A DNA stretch of 12,450 bases from Terriglobia bacterium (GTDB lineage: Bacteria > Acidobacteriota > Terriglobia > UBA7540), in assembly GCA_030042795.1 (NCBI GenBank), contig JASHYZ010000656.1, positions 1 to 12,450 on the forward strand. The letters are read 5' to 3'. Shown piece by piece: positions 6,673 to 12,450 of the stretch. Each line of letters begins with the position of its first letter. Position 1 is the stretch's first letter. The translations under genes and the position numbers were made by a program. The notes below the pieces were generated by a model, which did not search any database, had not been told where the DNA came from, and saw only the letters and a program-made list of their open reading frames with translations.

Positions 6673-6832
6673 TTCCTGGCTGTACAACGCCAGGACTTCG
6701 TTGACCGTGGCTCAGAAATGCAGCAATTCCGGGGCACAGGCGGAGGCCAGCGCCAGTGGCATGGCCATCTTGGCCATGTTCCCCGAATCCATTATTTGGG
6801 ACGCCTCTCCGAAAGACAAGTTCGGGCCTCGG

Positions 6833-6860
6833 AAGGGCGGGACTTTACAGCCCCGCCCTT
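6833..6860. repeat. Short GC-rich hairpin, 9-bp perfect stem
   Basis: AAGGGCGGG (6833-6841) pairs perfectly with CCCGCCCTT (6852-6860) around a 10-base loop. No T-tract follows on the plus strand, so a terminator role is not supported. It is probably part of the repeat patchwork of this region. Confidence 0.55.
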
Positions 6861-6987
6861 TCAGGCGCGTCCCCGACAACGATGAACTCGCGGTTACAAA
6901 CTCAAACTGCGCCACTGCGGCATCGAAGATAGTGAAACTTGGGACGAGGTCCCGCCGTATCCCGTCTCTATCGAGGATTACGGAATT

Positions 6988-7081
6988 GAGTGACAAAGCC
7001 GCTTGCAGCCCGACCCTCACCCACCGCTGGCGGCGTTTTCGGCAGCCGCAGCGGGCCGGGTGAGGGGTCTGTTTGTCACTC
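6988..7081. repeat. 94-bp inverted-repeat element directly upstream of the DUF4097-like gene
   Basis: Outer arms GAGTGACAAA (6988-6997) and TTTGTCACTC (7072-7081) are perfect inverse copies. Inside them GACCCTCACCC (7012-7022) pairs with GGGTGAGGGGTC (7058-7069) with one bulge, and the core CCGCTGGCGGC/GCAGCCGCAGCGG continues the fold. The nested arms make it a compact MITE-like or REP-like unit. Its right end is 29 bases before the start codon at 7111, so it will shape the leader or promoter of that gene. Confidence 0.7.
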
Positions 7082-7110
7082 TATTTTGCAATGCCCAGTA
7101 GAGGACGCTT

Positions 7111-7740
7111 ATGAATGGCCGGCCAGCGGTGGTGGCTATCGTCATCCTGGCAGTTGTCTCCTCGCCCTGCGTTGCCGTCGAAAGCTGGACAAAAGCGACT
7201 CGCCCCTTTGCTCCCAACGGGACTGTCGAAATTCGCATGCCTGCCGGTGATATTCACGTCCTCCAGGCCCATGACGGGCTTTACGTGAGGTACATGGTCA
7301 AGACTGAGGACCCGGCAGAGAGCAGCCGCGTCCGGCTCCACTTTGATACGAAGAAATCAAAAGCTCGCATAGAGTTTGACGCACCGGTCAGAACCACTAT
7401 TAGTGCGGAGATTGGTGTGCCGAGTCCGACTAATCTTCGAGTGTATCTGGACTCGGGATACGTGAGGCTGGACGATCTGCCGGGAAATCGAGAGGTGGTT
7501 GTGGGGGTCGGCGACATCGGTGTGAGCCTCAGTTCGAAGCCGGACGACGAGTACAAGGAGATTTTGATTCACACGCACCTCGGCAACATCCTGGCGTCCG
7601 GACTCGGCCGGATCGAAGGCTATTTTGGCAAGTCGCTTCAACATCGGGGCGCGGGGCATTACCGGATGGATCTGCGCACCGGAATCGGCAACATCGAGCT
7701 TCGCTCCACACCGTTTCCGGCATTCCCAGCCGAAAACTGA
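7111..7740 (+). CDS. Exported DUF4097-like beta-strand repeat protein (209 aa)
   Basis: ATG at 7111 has AGAGG six bases upstream. Residues 1-23 form a Sec signal peptide (core VVAIVILAVV, cleavage near CVA/VES); the cysteine is preceded by Pro, so a lipobox is unlikely. The mature protein alternates short beta-strands with GD/GN turns: GTVEIRMPAGDIHV (37-50), VGDIGVSL (133-140), HLGNILAS (156-163), GIGNIELRS (191-199). This pattern of strands separated by G-D/N-I resembles the DUF4097 'putative adhesin' beta-solenoid proteins common in acidobacteria; those have no known enzymatic activity and are thought to sit in the periplasm or envelope. The DUF assignment is by eye. The gene is alone on its strand, follows a palindromic element by 29 bases, and converges with the gene ending at 8031. 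Confidence 0.8.
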   Translation: MNGRPAVVAIVILAVVSSPCVAVESWTKATRPFAPNGTVEIRMPAGDIHVLQAHDGLYVRYMVKTEDPAESSRVRLHFDTKKSKARIEFDAPVRTTISAEIGVPSPTNLRVYLDSGYVRLDDLPGNREVVVGVGDIGVSLSSKPDDEYKEILIHTHLGNILASGLGRIEGYFGKSLQHRGAGHYRMDLRTGIGNIELRSTPFPAFPAEN

Positions 7741-8030
7741 GGGCCTGTACGCAAGGCTACTCAAATCTTCGCGGCGAGAGAGGAAAGTGGACGTTAGTAA
7801 CGCGGAGCATCTTCGAATGATGACGAGATGTGGTATTTCAGTAGAACGCATCAGTCTGGTCGCGCGTGAGGCGCCATCGGCATCGCAGTGAGGCAGGTTC
7901 GGGAAGAAATGGAGCCCCAGGACCGATTCCATGCCAAGCTCACGAACCTTTGAGCCGCATCAAACCAGCCGCGGGGCTCCACGCGCCCCCTCGCCTTCTT
8001 GGCGCGAGACTTCCCAGGTGGTGTTGAGCC
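7741..8030. other. Gap between two convergent genes
   Basis: No convincing gene. A 34-codon plus frame beginning with GTG near 7788 has an AGAGAGG only three bases upstream and is not persuasive. No clear T-tailed terminator was found for either convergent gene; GC-rich inverted words around 8008-8025 (GCGCC...GGCGC) are weak candidates. Confidence 0.4.
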
Positions 8031-9164
8031 TCAATCGCCCGTTTGCTGGAACAAGTTCAGCGTGTTTGATCCGTCGTCGACGAAGTAGACTCCGGCGCCG
8101 GGCACCGAGACAAGTCCGAACAGCGTCCCGTTGCCTGGAGGGCTGCCGGTGTTGTCAATGAGATCGCGTTCGATTTGAGTTCCGCTCGGGTCGATGGTAA
8201 TGAGCACTCCATTGTTCCCATTGGCCACCAGAACATTTCCGGTGTTGGGATCGATCGTCAGACCCAGCGGATCACTAAGGAATCCGCCGTGAGAGAAAAC
8301 GCTCCCAGTGCCCACCGAGGAAGTAATCGTAGTGGCGTTGGCGATCGCCGTTACGCGATTGTTCAGGCTGTCGGCAACATAAAGCGTGGTGCCGCTAAGC
8401 CCGACGCCCGTAGGTCCAATCACTAGCGCGGCCGGGTCGGTTCGCTCAGAGAAGCCTGAGCCGATGACGGTCATCGATTCGATTTGTGGCTTCGAGTTCG
8501 CCGGAATATTGAGTACCATTCGAACCACAGTGCCCTGATGGACCACCTTCCCGTTTGCCGCGACGGTGCCGTTAAGGACGTTCGTGAAGAACAGCGTCGC
8601 TTGACTGCCCTGGTCGAGCGCGGTCATATCCCAGGGTCCATTGATGAGTGAGCCGTAGAACGTCTCCACGGGTTTTCCGCTACTGTTGATTACCACCAGG
8701 CAGCCGGCCTGGGCAGTGGCCGACATGCCGTTGACGGTGGGCAGGCTACCCACGATCACCCATCCTGTCTGCAAGACGGAGAGCGCGGTGGTGAGACCGA
8801 CGCCGCCCGGGCATAGGCCAGGTAGCGAGTTTTGGCTAAGCTGCGCAAAAACGCTGGTGGCGCCATCCGGAACAATATCCATGATGGTGGTGCCGGTTCC
8901 TTGCAGATTCTGCGAATTGTTGAAATTGCTCACCAGGAAGTGGCCGGCGGTCAGGTTCCCGACCGTCACCGGAACAACAACCAGCCCGTAAGGATTGCCG
9001 TCGCCATTCGCGGGGACGGTCGACGCGATGGTGCTGACCCCAGGAGGCAGATTGGAACTCGCTGCCATACCCTCACCCGCTGATACAAAAAAGCTTGCCA
9101 GAGCTACCGACAGCGCGCAAAGCAATCGCTTTGACCAGCGCCGGCGGAGCCTCATTCTCCCCAT
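8031..9164 (-). CDS. Exported NHL-repeat / beta-propeller-like protein (377 aa)
   Basis: ATG at 9164 has AAAAGGAG (9171-9178) six bases upstream, a strong site. Residues 1-35 are a signal peptide with an unusually basic n-region (MGRMRLRRRWSKR), core LLCALSVALASFFV and a likely cut after GMAA. The rest is low in charge and rich in Gly, Val, Thr and Asn, with repeated blade-like units: GPTGVGLSGTTLYVADSLNN (250-269) and DPLGLTIDPNTGNVLVANGN (298-317) are typical NHL/SMP-30-like blade strings, each a 'G-(L/V)-x-(V/I)-D/S...LYVAD' strand pair. Earlier units (GNPYGLVVVPVTVGNL; GHFLVSNFNN) look like diverged blades. Such proteins are usually extracellular or periplasmic binding or lyase-like propellers; no catalytic residues can be assigned here. 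The gene is monocistronic, with a large hairpin in its leader (9194-9239). Confidence 0.85.
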   Translation of the reverse strand: MGRMRLRRRWSKRLLCALSVALASFFVSAGEGMAASSNLPPGVSTIASTVPANGDGNPYGLVVVPVTVGNLTAGHFLVSNFNNSQNLQGTGTTIMDIVPDGATSVFAQLSQNSLPGLCPGGVGLTTALSVLQTGWVIVGSLPTVNGMSATAQAGCLVVINSSGKPVETFYGSLINGPWDMTALDQGSQATLFFTNVLNGTVAANGKVVHQGTVVRMVLNIPANSKPQIESMTVIGSGFSERTDPAALVIGPTGVGLSGTTLYVADSLNNRVTAIANATTITSSVGTGSVFSHGGFLSDPLGLTIDPNTGNVLVANGNNGVLITIDPSGTQIERDLIDNTGSPPGNGTLFGLVSVPGAGVYFVDDGSNTLNLFQQTGD

Positions 9165-9193
9165 AATGCGCTCCTTTTCTATTGAGCCTGGAA

Positions 9194-9239
9194 GAAGTGA
9201 CCTCCGGAGCCGGGCAGAGCCAAACCGGAGGTCATCTTC
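9194..9239 (-). promoter_or_regulatory. Strong hairpin in the 5' leader of the NHL-like protein gene
   Basis: Bases 9194-9207 pair with 9225-9239 over 14 base pairs with one bulged base and a 17-base loop (9208-9224). On the minus-strand RNA the upstream arm contains GACCTCC and the downstream arm GGAGGTC, and the hairpin base lies about 15 bases from the Shine-Dalgarno at 9171-9178. It could stabilise the mRNA 5' end, act as an operator dyad, or influence ribosome access, since CCTCC is also complementary to the GGAG of the SD. Function is inferred only. Confidence 0.5.
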
Positions 9240-9456
9240 AGCCGGAGTTTTGGTGTTGCGTGCCGATTATGTCCGGAAGGAACTGGCGGAAATGTCATGG
9301 GCGCGTCTGGCATTTGCAAAATTTTTGTCAACAATTCACCAGCATGATTTTTGTTAGGAGGGGATTACAGGCAGCACAGCCGCACTCTGAAGCCTTTTGT
9401 TAAGCTCTGTTCTTGTCTTGTCGCGGATATGATAGAACTCGTTGTCTTGCCGCCCC

Positions 9457-9462
9457 GGAGAG
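9457..9462 (+). promoter_or_regulatory. Shine-Dalgarno fixing the methyltransferase start at 9467
   Basis: GGAGAG lies four bases before ATG 9467. The frame is open further upstream to a TTG at 9413, but that start has no ribosome-binding site and would add 18 residues unlike the family. Confidence 0.65.
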
Positions 9463-9466
9463 CTGC

Positions 9467-9988
9467 ATGATTCTCGATGTCGGTTGTGGAAAGAAAAAGC
9501 AAGAACCGGCCGCGATCGGGCTTGACCGGCAGCCCGGCTCCTCGGCGGACATTCTTTGTGAGTTGACTCGCTTTCCCTGGCCGATTCGAGACAACTGCGC
9601 TGAGAAGGTTTATCTTTCGCATTTTCTAGAGCACCAGCCCGACATTTTGCGTGTAATGGCGGAGGTACACCGTATCGCGAAGCCCGGCGCCGAGGTGGAG
9701 GTGGTGACGCCGCATTACAGTTCGCCGGACTCTTATACCGACCCCACGCACTTGTTCCATCTCGGGTTTCACAGCTTCGACTACTTCGATCGCGACAGCT
9801 TTCAGGATTTTACCTACCATTCCGGCGGATACCGCATTTTGGAGCGTAAGCTGAGCTTCGGAGGAAACCTCGTGCTCGATAACCTGGGACGGGCGTTTGC
9901 GGCATTTTCCGTGGACTTTTATGAGAAACACTTGGCGTGGATCTTCCCAGCGCGCAACCTTTTTTGCCGCTTGGAAGTGATAAAATGA
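9467..9988 (+). CDS. Small class I SAM-dependent methyltransferase (173 aa)
   Basis: From ATG 9467 the protein begins directly with SAM-binding motif I (MILDVGCGKKKQ; D4, G6, G8). Acidic D20 in IGLDRQPG at the end of strand 2 is expected to contact the ribose. Motif II/post-II is represented by SHFLEHQPDILRVMAEVHR (51-69) and RIAKPGAEVEVVTPH, the usual type-11 methyltransferase pattern. The shortness (173 aa) and an aromatic C-terminal half rich in Phe, Tyr and His (DPTHLFHLGFHSFDYFDRD) resemble methyltransferases found with polysaccharide or O-antigen genes, but no such genes are in view and the substrate cannot be named. There is no signal peptide; it should be cytoplasmic. It is followed after 10 bases by the coiled-coil gene and is probably co-transcribed with it. 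Start supported by GGAGAG at 9457-9462. Confidence 0.87.
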   Translation: MILDVGCGKKKQEPAAIGLDRQPGSSADILCELTRFPWPIRDNCAEKVYLSHFLEHQPDILRVMAEVHRIAKPGAEVEVVTPHYSSPDSYTDPTHLFHLGFHSFDYFDRDSFQDFTYHSGGYRILERKLSFGGNLVLDNLGRAFAAFSVDFYEKHLAWIFPARNLFCRLEVIK

Positions 9989-9998
9989 GGCAATCTCG

Positions 9999-10196
9999 AT
10001 GCCGATGGATATCGAAAAGACGATGCAATTTATCCTTGACAGGGAAGCTGTTTTCGCGGCGAACCTGGAAGCAGAGCGAGCCGAGCGAGTCGAGGCCGAC
10101 CGACAGCTCGGCAAGCGGCTCGACACTCTCACATCGGACGCTGCTTCGCTTCTTCTCAACGCACAAGCTCAACACACTTCATTCTTCGTTCGTTGA
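9999..10196 (+). CDS. Short charged coiled-coil protein (65 aa), possibly shortened by a frameshift
   Basis: ATG at 9999 follows a TGAGG eight bases upstream; a second in-frame ATG lies at 10005. The peptide MDIEKTMQFILDREAVFAA, followed by a Glu/Arg/Leu-rich stretch (ERAERVEADRQLGKRLDTL), is a predicted continuous helix or coiled coil. Short proteins starting with a 'M-IQKTIEFILE'-like block are, in my recollection, common in acidobacteria and have no known function. The frame stops at TGA 10194-10196 immediately after a tandem CGTTCGTT (10187-10194). Removing one copy would continue the frame as FVDRTAAHRAEA to TAG 10225-10227, giving about 74 residues, so the present end may be a recent frameshift. 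It is probably co-transcribed with the methyltransferase 10 bases upstream. Confidence 0.6.
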   Translation: MPMDIEKTMQFILDREAVFAANLEAERAERVEADRQLGKRLDTLTSDAASLLLNAQAQHTSFFVR

Positions 10197-10437
10197 CCGA
10201 ACGGCGGCGCATCGGGCCGAGGCTTAGAACGTGCCGCAGACAACTCAGCGGCTTGAGGGGGTAGAGGAGTATGGTTCATCATACCTCCATCCTACGGTAT
10301 AGATAGCGGTAGGACAGGCCGACTCGCCCCAAGTCCCATCTCAAATCACTTCTCTGTGGTGCGCTCCGGGCCGGAGCAAGCCCCGGTCCTGCGTTTCGAT
10401 GTTACATTGAATAGGTAGTCTGCCAGCGCGCTTCACA
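10197..10437. other. Intergenic region upstream of hom
   Basis: Nothing coding was seen beyond the possible frameshifted tail to 10227. A small hairpin (10266-10273 with 10280-10288, one bulge) lies mid-way. No promoter with both boxes in good match was recognised before the hom start. Confidence 0.4.
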
Positions 10438-11820
10438 ATGGAGGCGCTTGTCACGGCACCGATGAAGCAACCCAAGCTACAAACCGCCCTGCCGGGAACA
10501 GCGGCCGCGCTGCGGCGCCGCACCATCGGCTTGGGCGTGATCGGCCTGGGCACGGTGGGAACGGGCACTGTAAAGGTGCTGTTGGAGCATCAACTCGAAC
10601 TGGACCGGCGCCTGGGCTGCAAGCTCGAACTGAAGGCCGTCTGCGCGCGAACCATTCACCAGAGGGACCTTTCCTGGCTGCGGGCATCCGTGAAGCGCGT
10701 GCGGAACTGGCGCGAGGTGATTACCGATCCCGGCGTCGACGTCGTGGTGGAACTGGTGGGACATTTGCCGACGGCGCATGCCATCTCCCTCGCCACTTTC
10801 GCGGCGCGCAAGCACCTGGTGACGGCCAACAAGCAGCTTGTTGCCGAGTGCGGACACGAACTGGTGGAGCGTAGCCAGTCCGCCGGCGCCGGGCTCGGCA
10901 TTGAGGCTTGCGTGGCGGGCGGCACGCCCGTGCTGCACGCCATCCGCGAAGGGCTGGCGGGCGAGCACTTCACCTCGGTGCTCGGCATTCTGAACGGCAC
11001 CACGAACTTTATCCTGACGGAAATGGAAGAGCGCGGCTGCCCCTTCGCCGAGGCCCTCGCCGAGGCCCAGCAGCGCGGCTACGCCGAGCCGGACCCCACG
11101 GCCGACGTTGACGGCCACGACGCGCGCTACAAGATCGCCATTCTGGCCATGCTCTGCTTTGGCGCCGCAGTGCCGGTGGGCGAGATTCCCGCCGAGGGCA
11201 TCCGTCACGTTCAGCAGGTTGACTTCGCCTACGCTCACCGCTTCAACCGTACCATTCGGCTTATCGCTGCCGCCCGCCGCGTGAAGAACGGCCGTCTGCA
11301 GGCGTACGTGTGTCCCATGATGATCCCTCGCGCGGCGCCGCTGGCGGCGGCCCAGGGCTCCATCAACAGCGTGCTGCTGGTGGGCAGCAAAGGCGGCAAC
11401 ACCCTGATCAGCGGGCGCGGGGCGGGCGGCGAACCCACCGCCGTGGCCGTGATCTCTGACGTTGTCGAAATCGCGCGTGACCTGCTCGCCGGCAGCGCCG
11501 GCGCCACGCCACTGGGTTATCGGGACTGGCGCCCGGCGCGGCTGGCTCCGCTCGCCGAGATGACGGCAGCCTTCTACCTGAGGTTGGTGGTGCGCGACCG
11601 GCCCGGCATCCTGGCGCGGGTCGGCGGCATCCTCGGCCGGTACCGCATCAACATCGACTCCGTATTGCAGGAGCCCGTGCCGTCGAAAGCTCATGTTCCG
11701 TTTGCCATGTCTCTTGAACCCGCTCGGCAGGGGCATGTGGCGCGAGCCGTCGCTGAGATTGCCCGTTTGCCGTTTCTTGCCGAACCGCCTTTGATGATGC
11801 CCTTCCTTGAGGAGCCCTGA
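10438..11820 (+). CDS. hom: Homoserine dehydrogenase with C-terminal ACT domain
   Basis: NAD(P)H-dependent reduction of aspartate-4-semialdehyde to homoserine, the branch point to threonine and methionine; cytoplasmic. The Rossmann fold starts with GVIGLGTVGTG (G36, G38, G41). TANKQ (129-133) contributes an active-site lysine, K132. The family signature is clear: NGTTN (186-190), EPDPTADVDGHDARYK (217-232) with the catalytic pair D228 and K232 spaced as in the yeast enzyme, and an ACT domain from about 380 (LRLVVRDRPGILARVGGIL, then INIDSVLQEP), usually the threonine feedback site. The length of 460 is slightly above the common 430-440 because of about 25 extra N-terminal residues. The chosen ATG has no clear ribosome-binding site, and M9 (10462) is no better, so the start is uncertain. 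Codon usage is visibly more GC-rich than the exported-protein genes. No thrC or thrB follows in the window. Confidence 0.96.
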   Translation: MEALVTAPMKQPKLQTALPGTAAALRRRTIGLGVIGLGTVGTGTVKVLLEHQLELDRRLGCKLELKAVCARTIHQRDLSWLRASVKRVRNWREVITDPGVDVVVELVGHLPTAHAISLATFAARKHLVTANKQLVAECGHELVERSQSAGAGLGIEACVAGGTPVLHAIREGLAGEHFTSVLGILNGTTNFILTEMEERGCPFAEALAEAQQRGYAEPDPTADVDGHDARYKIAILAMLCFGAAVPVGEIPAEGIRHVQQVDFAYAHRFNRTIRLIAAARRVKNGRLQAYVCPMMIPRAAPLAAAQGSINSVLLVGSKGGNTLISGRGAGGEPTAVAVISDVVEIARDLLAGSAGATPLGYRDWRPARLAPLAEMTAAFYLRLVVRDRPGILARVGGILGRYRINIDSVLQEPVPSKAHVPFAMSLEPARQGHVARAVAEIARLPFLAEPPLMMPFLEEP

Positions 11821-12036
11821 CTCCTGCGCGAGACCTGCCTGGTGGCCCGTGAGGCAATCCATCGTGCCAGCGCCGTCGGCGACGCCTGGGAGTTCAGGGG
11901 GCGTTCAAATGATACCAGTACCCAATAGGACCGAATGCAGTTAGGCTTCGTTTCTTCGACTATAATGTTATCTTCCGCTGATATGGACGCTGATTCCTGA
12001 TAATCACCAGGCACGCTTTGTGACGGAGCTCGCATC
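11821..12036. other. Intergenic region between hom and the ATP-grasp-type gene
   Basis: No coding sequence was seen. A perfect TATAAT lies at 11961-11966; no clear T-tailed terminator follows hom. Confidence 0.4.
11961..11966 (+). promoter_or_regulatory. Candidate -10 box for the ATP-grasp-type gene
   Basis: Perfect TATAAT about 70 bases before ATG 12037 in a locally AT-richer stretch. The -35 region at 17-base spacing (CAGTTA) is poor, so the promoter is only tentative. Confidence 0.35.
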
Positions 12037-12450
12037 ATGACGCGCAAAATTGGCATTGTCTTCGGCATGGAGAACACCTTTCCCGGCGCGCTGGTCACCA
12101 AAATCAACGACATGAACATCCCGGAAGTCACCGCCGAGTTTCTCCAGGTCGGTGGAACCAGGATGAACCAGCCGAGCGGCTATCGCGTGATTATCGACCG
12201 CATTTCGCACGATATTCCCTTCTACCGCGCCTACCTCAAGAATGCCGTGCTGGGCGGCACGATCGTAATCAACAATCCATTTTGGTGGAGCGCGGACGAC
12301 AAGTTTTTCAATTACGCCCTTGCCGACAGAATTGGCGTGGCGGTGCCGCGGACCGTGATCCTGCCGCACAAGGAGCACCCGCCCGGAACCACCACGCAGT
12401 CCATGCGCAACCTCGTCTACCCCTTGAACTGGGATGAGGTTTTTGATCAT
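12037..12450 (+). CDS. ATP-grasp-type (RimK-like) protein, N-terminal part (runs off window)
   Basis: ATG at 12037 follows a GGAG eight bases upstream, and the frame is open for 138 codons to the window edge without a stop. The start MTRKIGIVFGMENTFPGAL is a first Rossmann-like beta-alpha unit. A second unit has YRVIIDRISHDIPFYRAYL and GGTIVINNPFWWSADDKFF, where a DR(I)S strand end followed by 'V-I-N-N-P' and a D-K near the ATP site is the pre-ATP-grasp pattern seen in RimK/glutathione-synthase-like ligases. It continues with ALADRIGVAVPRTVILPHKEH and then PLNWDEVFD, where the ATP-grasp domain proper would begin. I recall closely similar proteins in acidobacteria and deltaproteobacteria annotated as ATP-grasp or hypothetical. 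The substrate is unknown and the catalytic core lies outside the window. A 148-codon minus-strand frame covering the same bases is a shadow. Confidence 0.75.
   Translation, partial: MTRKIGIVFGMENTFPGALVTKINDMNIPEVTAEFLQVGGTRMNQPSGYRVIIDRISHDIPFYRAYLKNAVLGGTIVINNPFWWSADDKFFNYALADRIGVAVPRTVILPHKEHPPGTTTQSMRNLVYPLNWDEVFDH

Larger units (their letters stand above)
6271..7110. other. 840-base non-coding region made of several different repeat units
   Basis: Frames of up to 178 codons are open on both strands, but none has protein-like composition or a good ribosome-binding site. The stretch holds at least four unrelated palindromic units (6405-6475, 6647-6672, 6833-6860, 6988-7081) separated by unremarkable sequence. 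On the minus strand TTGACA occurs at 6378-6383 upstream of the glycerate kinase, but without a fitting -10. Confidence 0.6.
9165..9466. other. Divergent intergenic region between the NHL-like gene and the methyltransferase
   Basis: It contains the leader hairpin 9194-9239. A minus-strand TTGACA (9326-9331) has no acceptable -10 at normal spacing. A plus-strand TATGAT at 9428-9433 could be the -10 of the methyltransferase promoter but has a poor -35. An AGGAGGGG at about 9356-9363 looks like a ribosome-binding site but no start codon follows at a useful distance. No additional gene seen. Confidence 0.45.

Noticed and set aside
6527..7063. 178-codon plus-strand frame between glycerate kinase and the DUF4097-like gene
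   Set aside because: It runs through several palindromic repeats, has no SD and no protein-like composition.
10477..11862. 461-codon minus-strand frame opposite hom
   Set aside because: A shadow produced by GC-rich codon usage in hom; His/Gly/Arg-rich translation without family resemblance.

Overview
The window reads as a chromosomal stretch of an acidobacterium (Terriglobia/Koribacter-like), probably from soil. This is an inference. It rests on a sedolisin (S53) protease with tandem Ig-like C-terminal repeats, several exported proteins of no clear enzymatic class, a DUF4097-like exported beta-strand protein, a short coiled-coil protein of a type I associate with this phylum, moderately GC-rich DNA, and long intergenic stretches filled with small inverted-repeat elements. 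No plasmid, phage, CRISPR, tRNA or rRNA signal was seen.

Layout. Positions 1-120 hold the last 39 codons of mnmE (tRNA-modification GTPase). Positions 121-504 contain a possible decayed small minus-strand gene and a strong hairpin terminator. A minus-strand block follows: a 284-aa exported protein of unknown function (505-1359), a 519-base gap with foldable sequence, a secreted S53 protease (1879-4296), a repeat-rich gap carrying a good sigma70-type promoter for the protease, and a glycerate 2-kinase of the DUF4147/MOFRL type (4882-6270). Positions 6271-7110 are non-coding and look like a patchwork of palindromic repeats. A plus-strand exported DUF4097-like protein (7111-7740) and a minus-strand exported NHL/beta-propeller-like protein (8031-9164) converge. 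A plus-strand block closes the window: a small SAM methyltransferase (9467-9988), a short coiled-coil protein possibly shortened by a 4-base duplication (9999-10196), homoserine dehydrogenase with an ACT domain (10438-11820), and the start of an ATP-grasp-type protein cut by the window edge (12037-12450).

How the genes fit together. There is no obvious multi-gene pathway. Housekeeping metabolism (hom, glycerate kinase, mnmE) alternates with a set of exported proteins, suggesting an envelope or extracellular-degradation lifestyle. The only likely co-transcribed pair is the methyltransferase and the coiled-coil gene, 10 bases apart.

The most noteworthy observation is an 87-bp palindromic repeat lying in frame inside the S53 protease gene. 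It encodes exactly residues 19-47, between the ribosome-binding site/start and the signal peptide. I did not find convincing evidence of a new defence, mobile or regulatory system. The remaining findings are small: repeat families, structured leaders, a decayed ORF and a possible frameshift.
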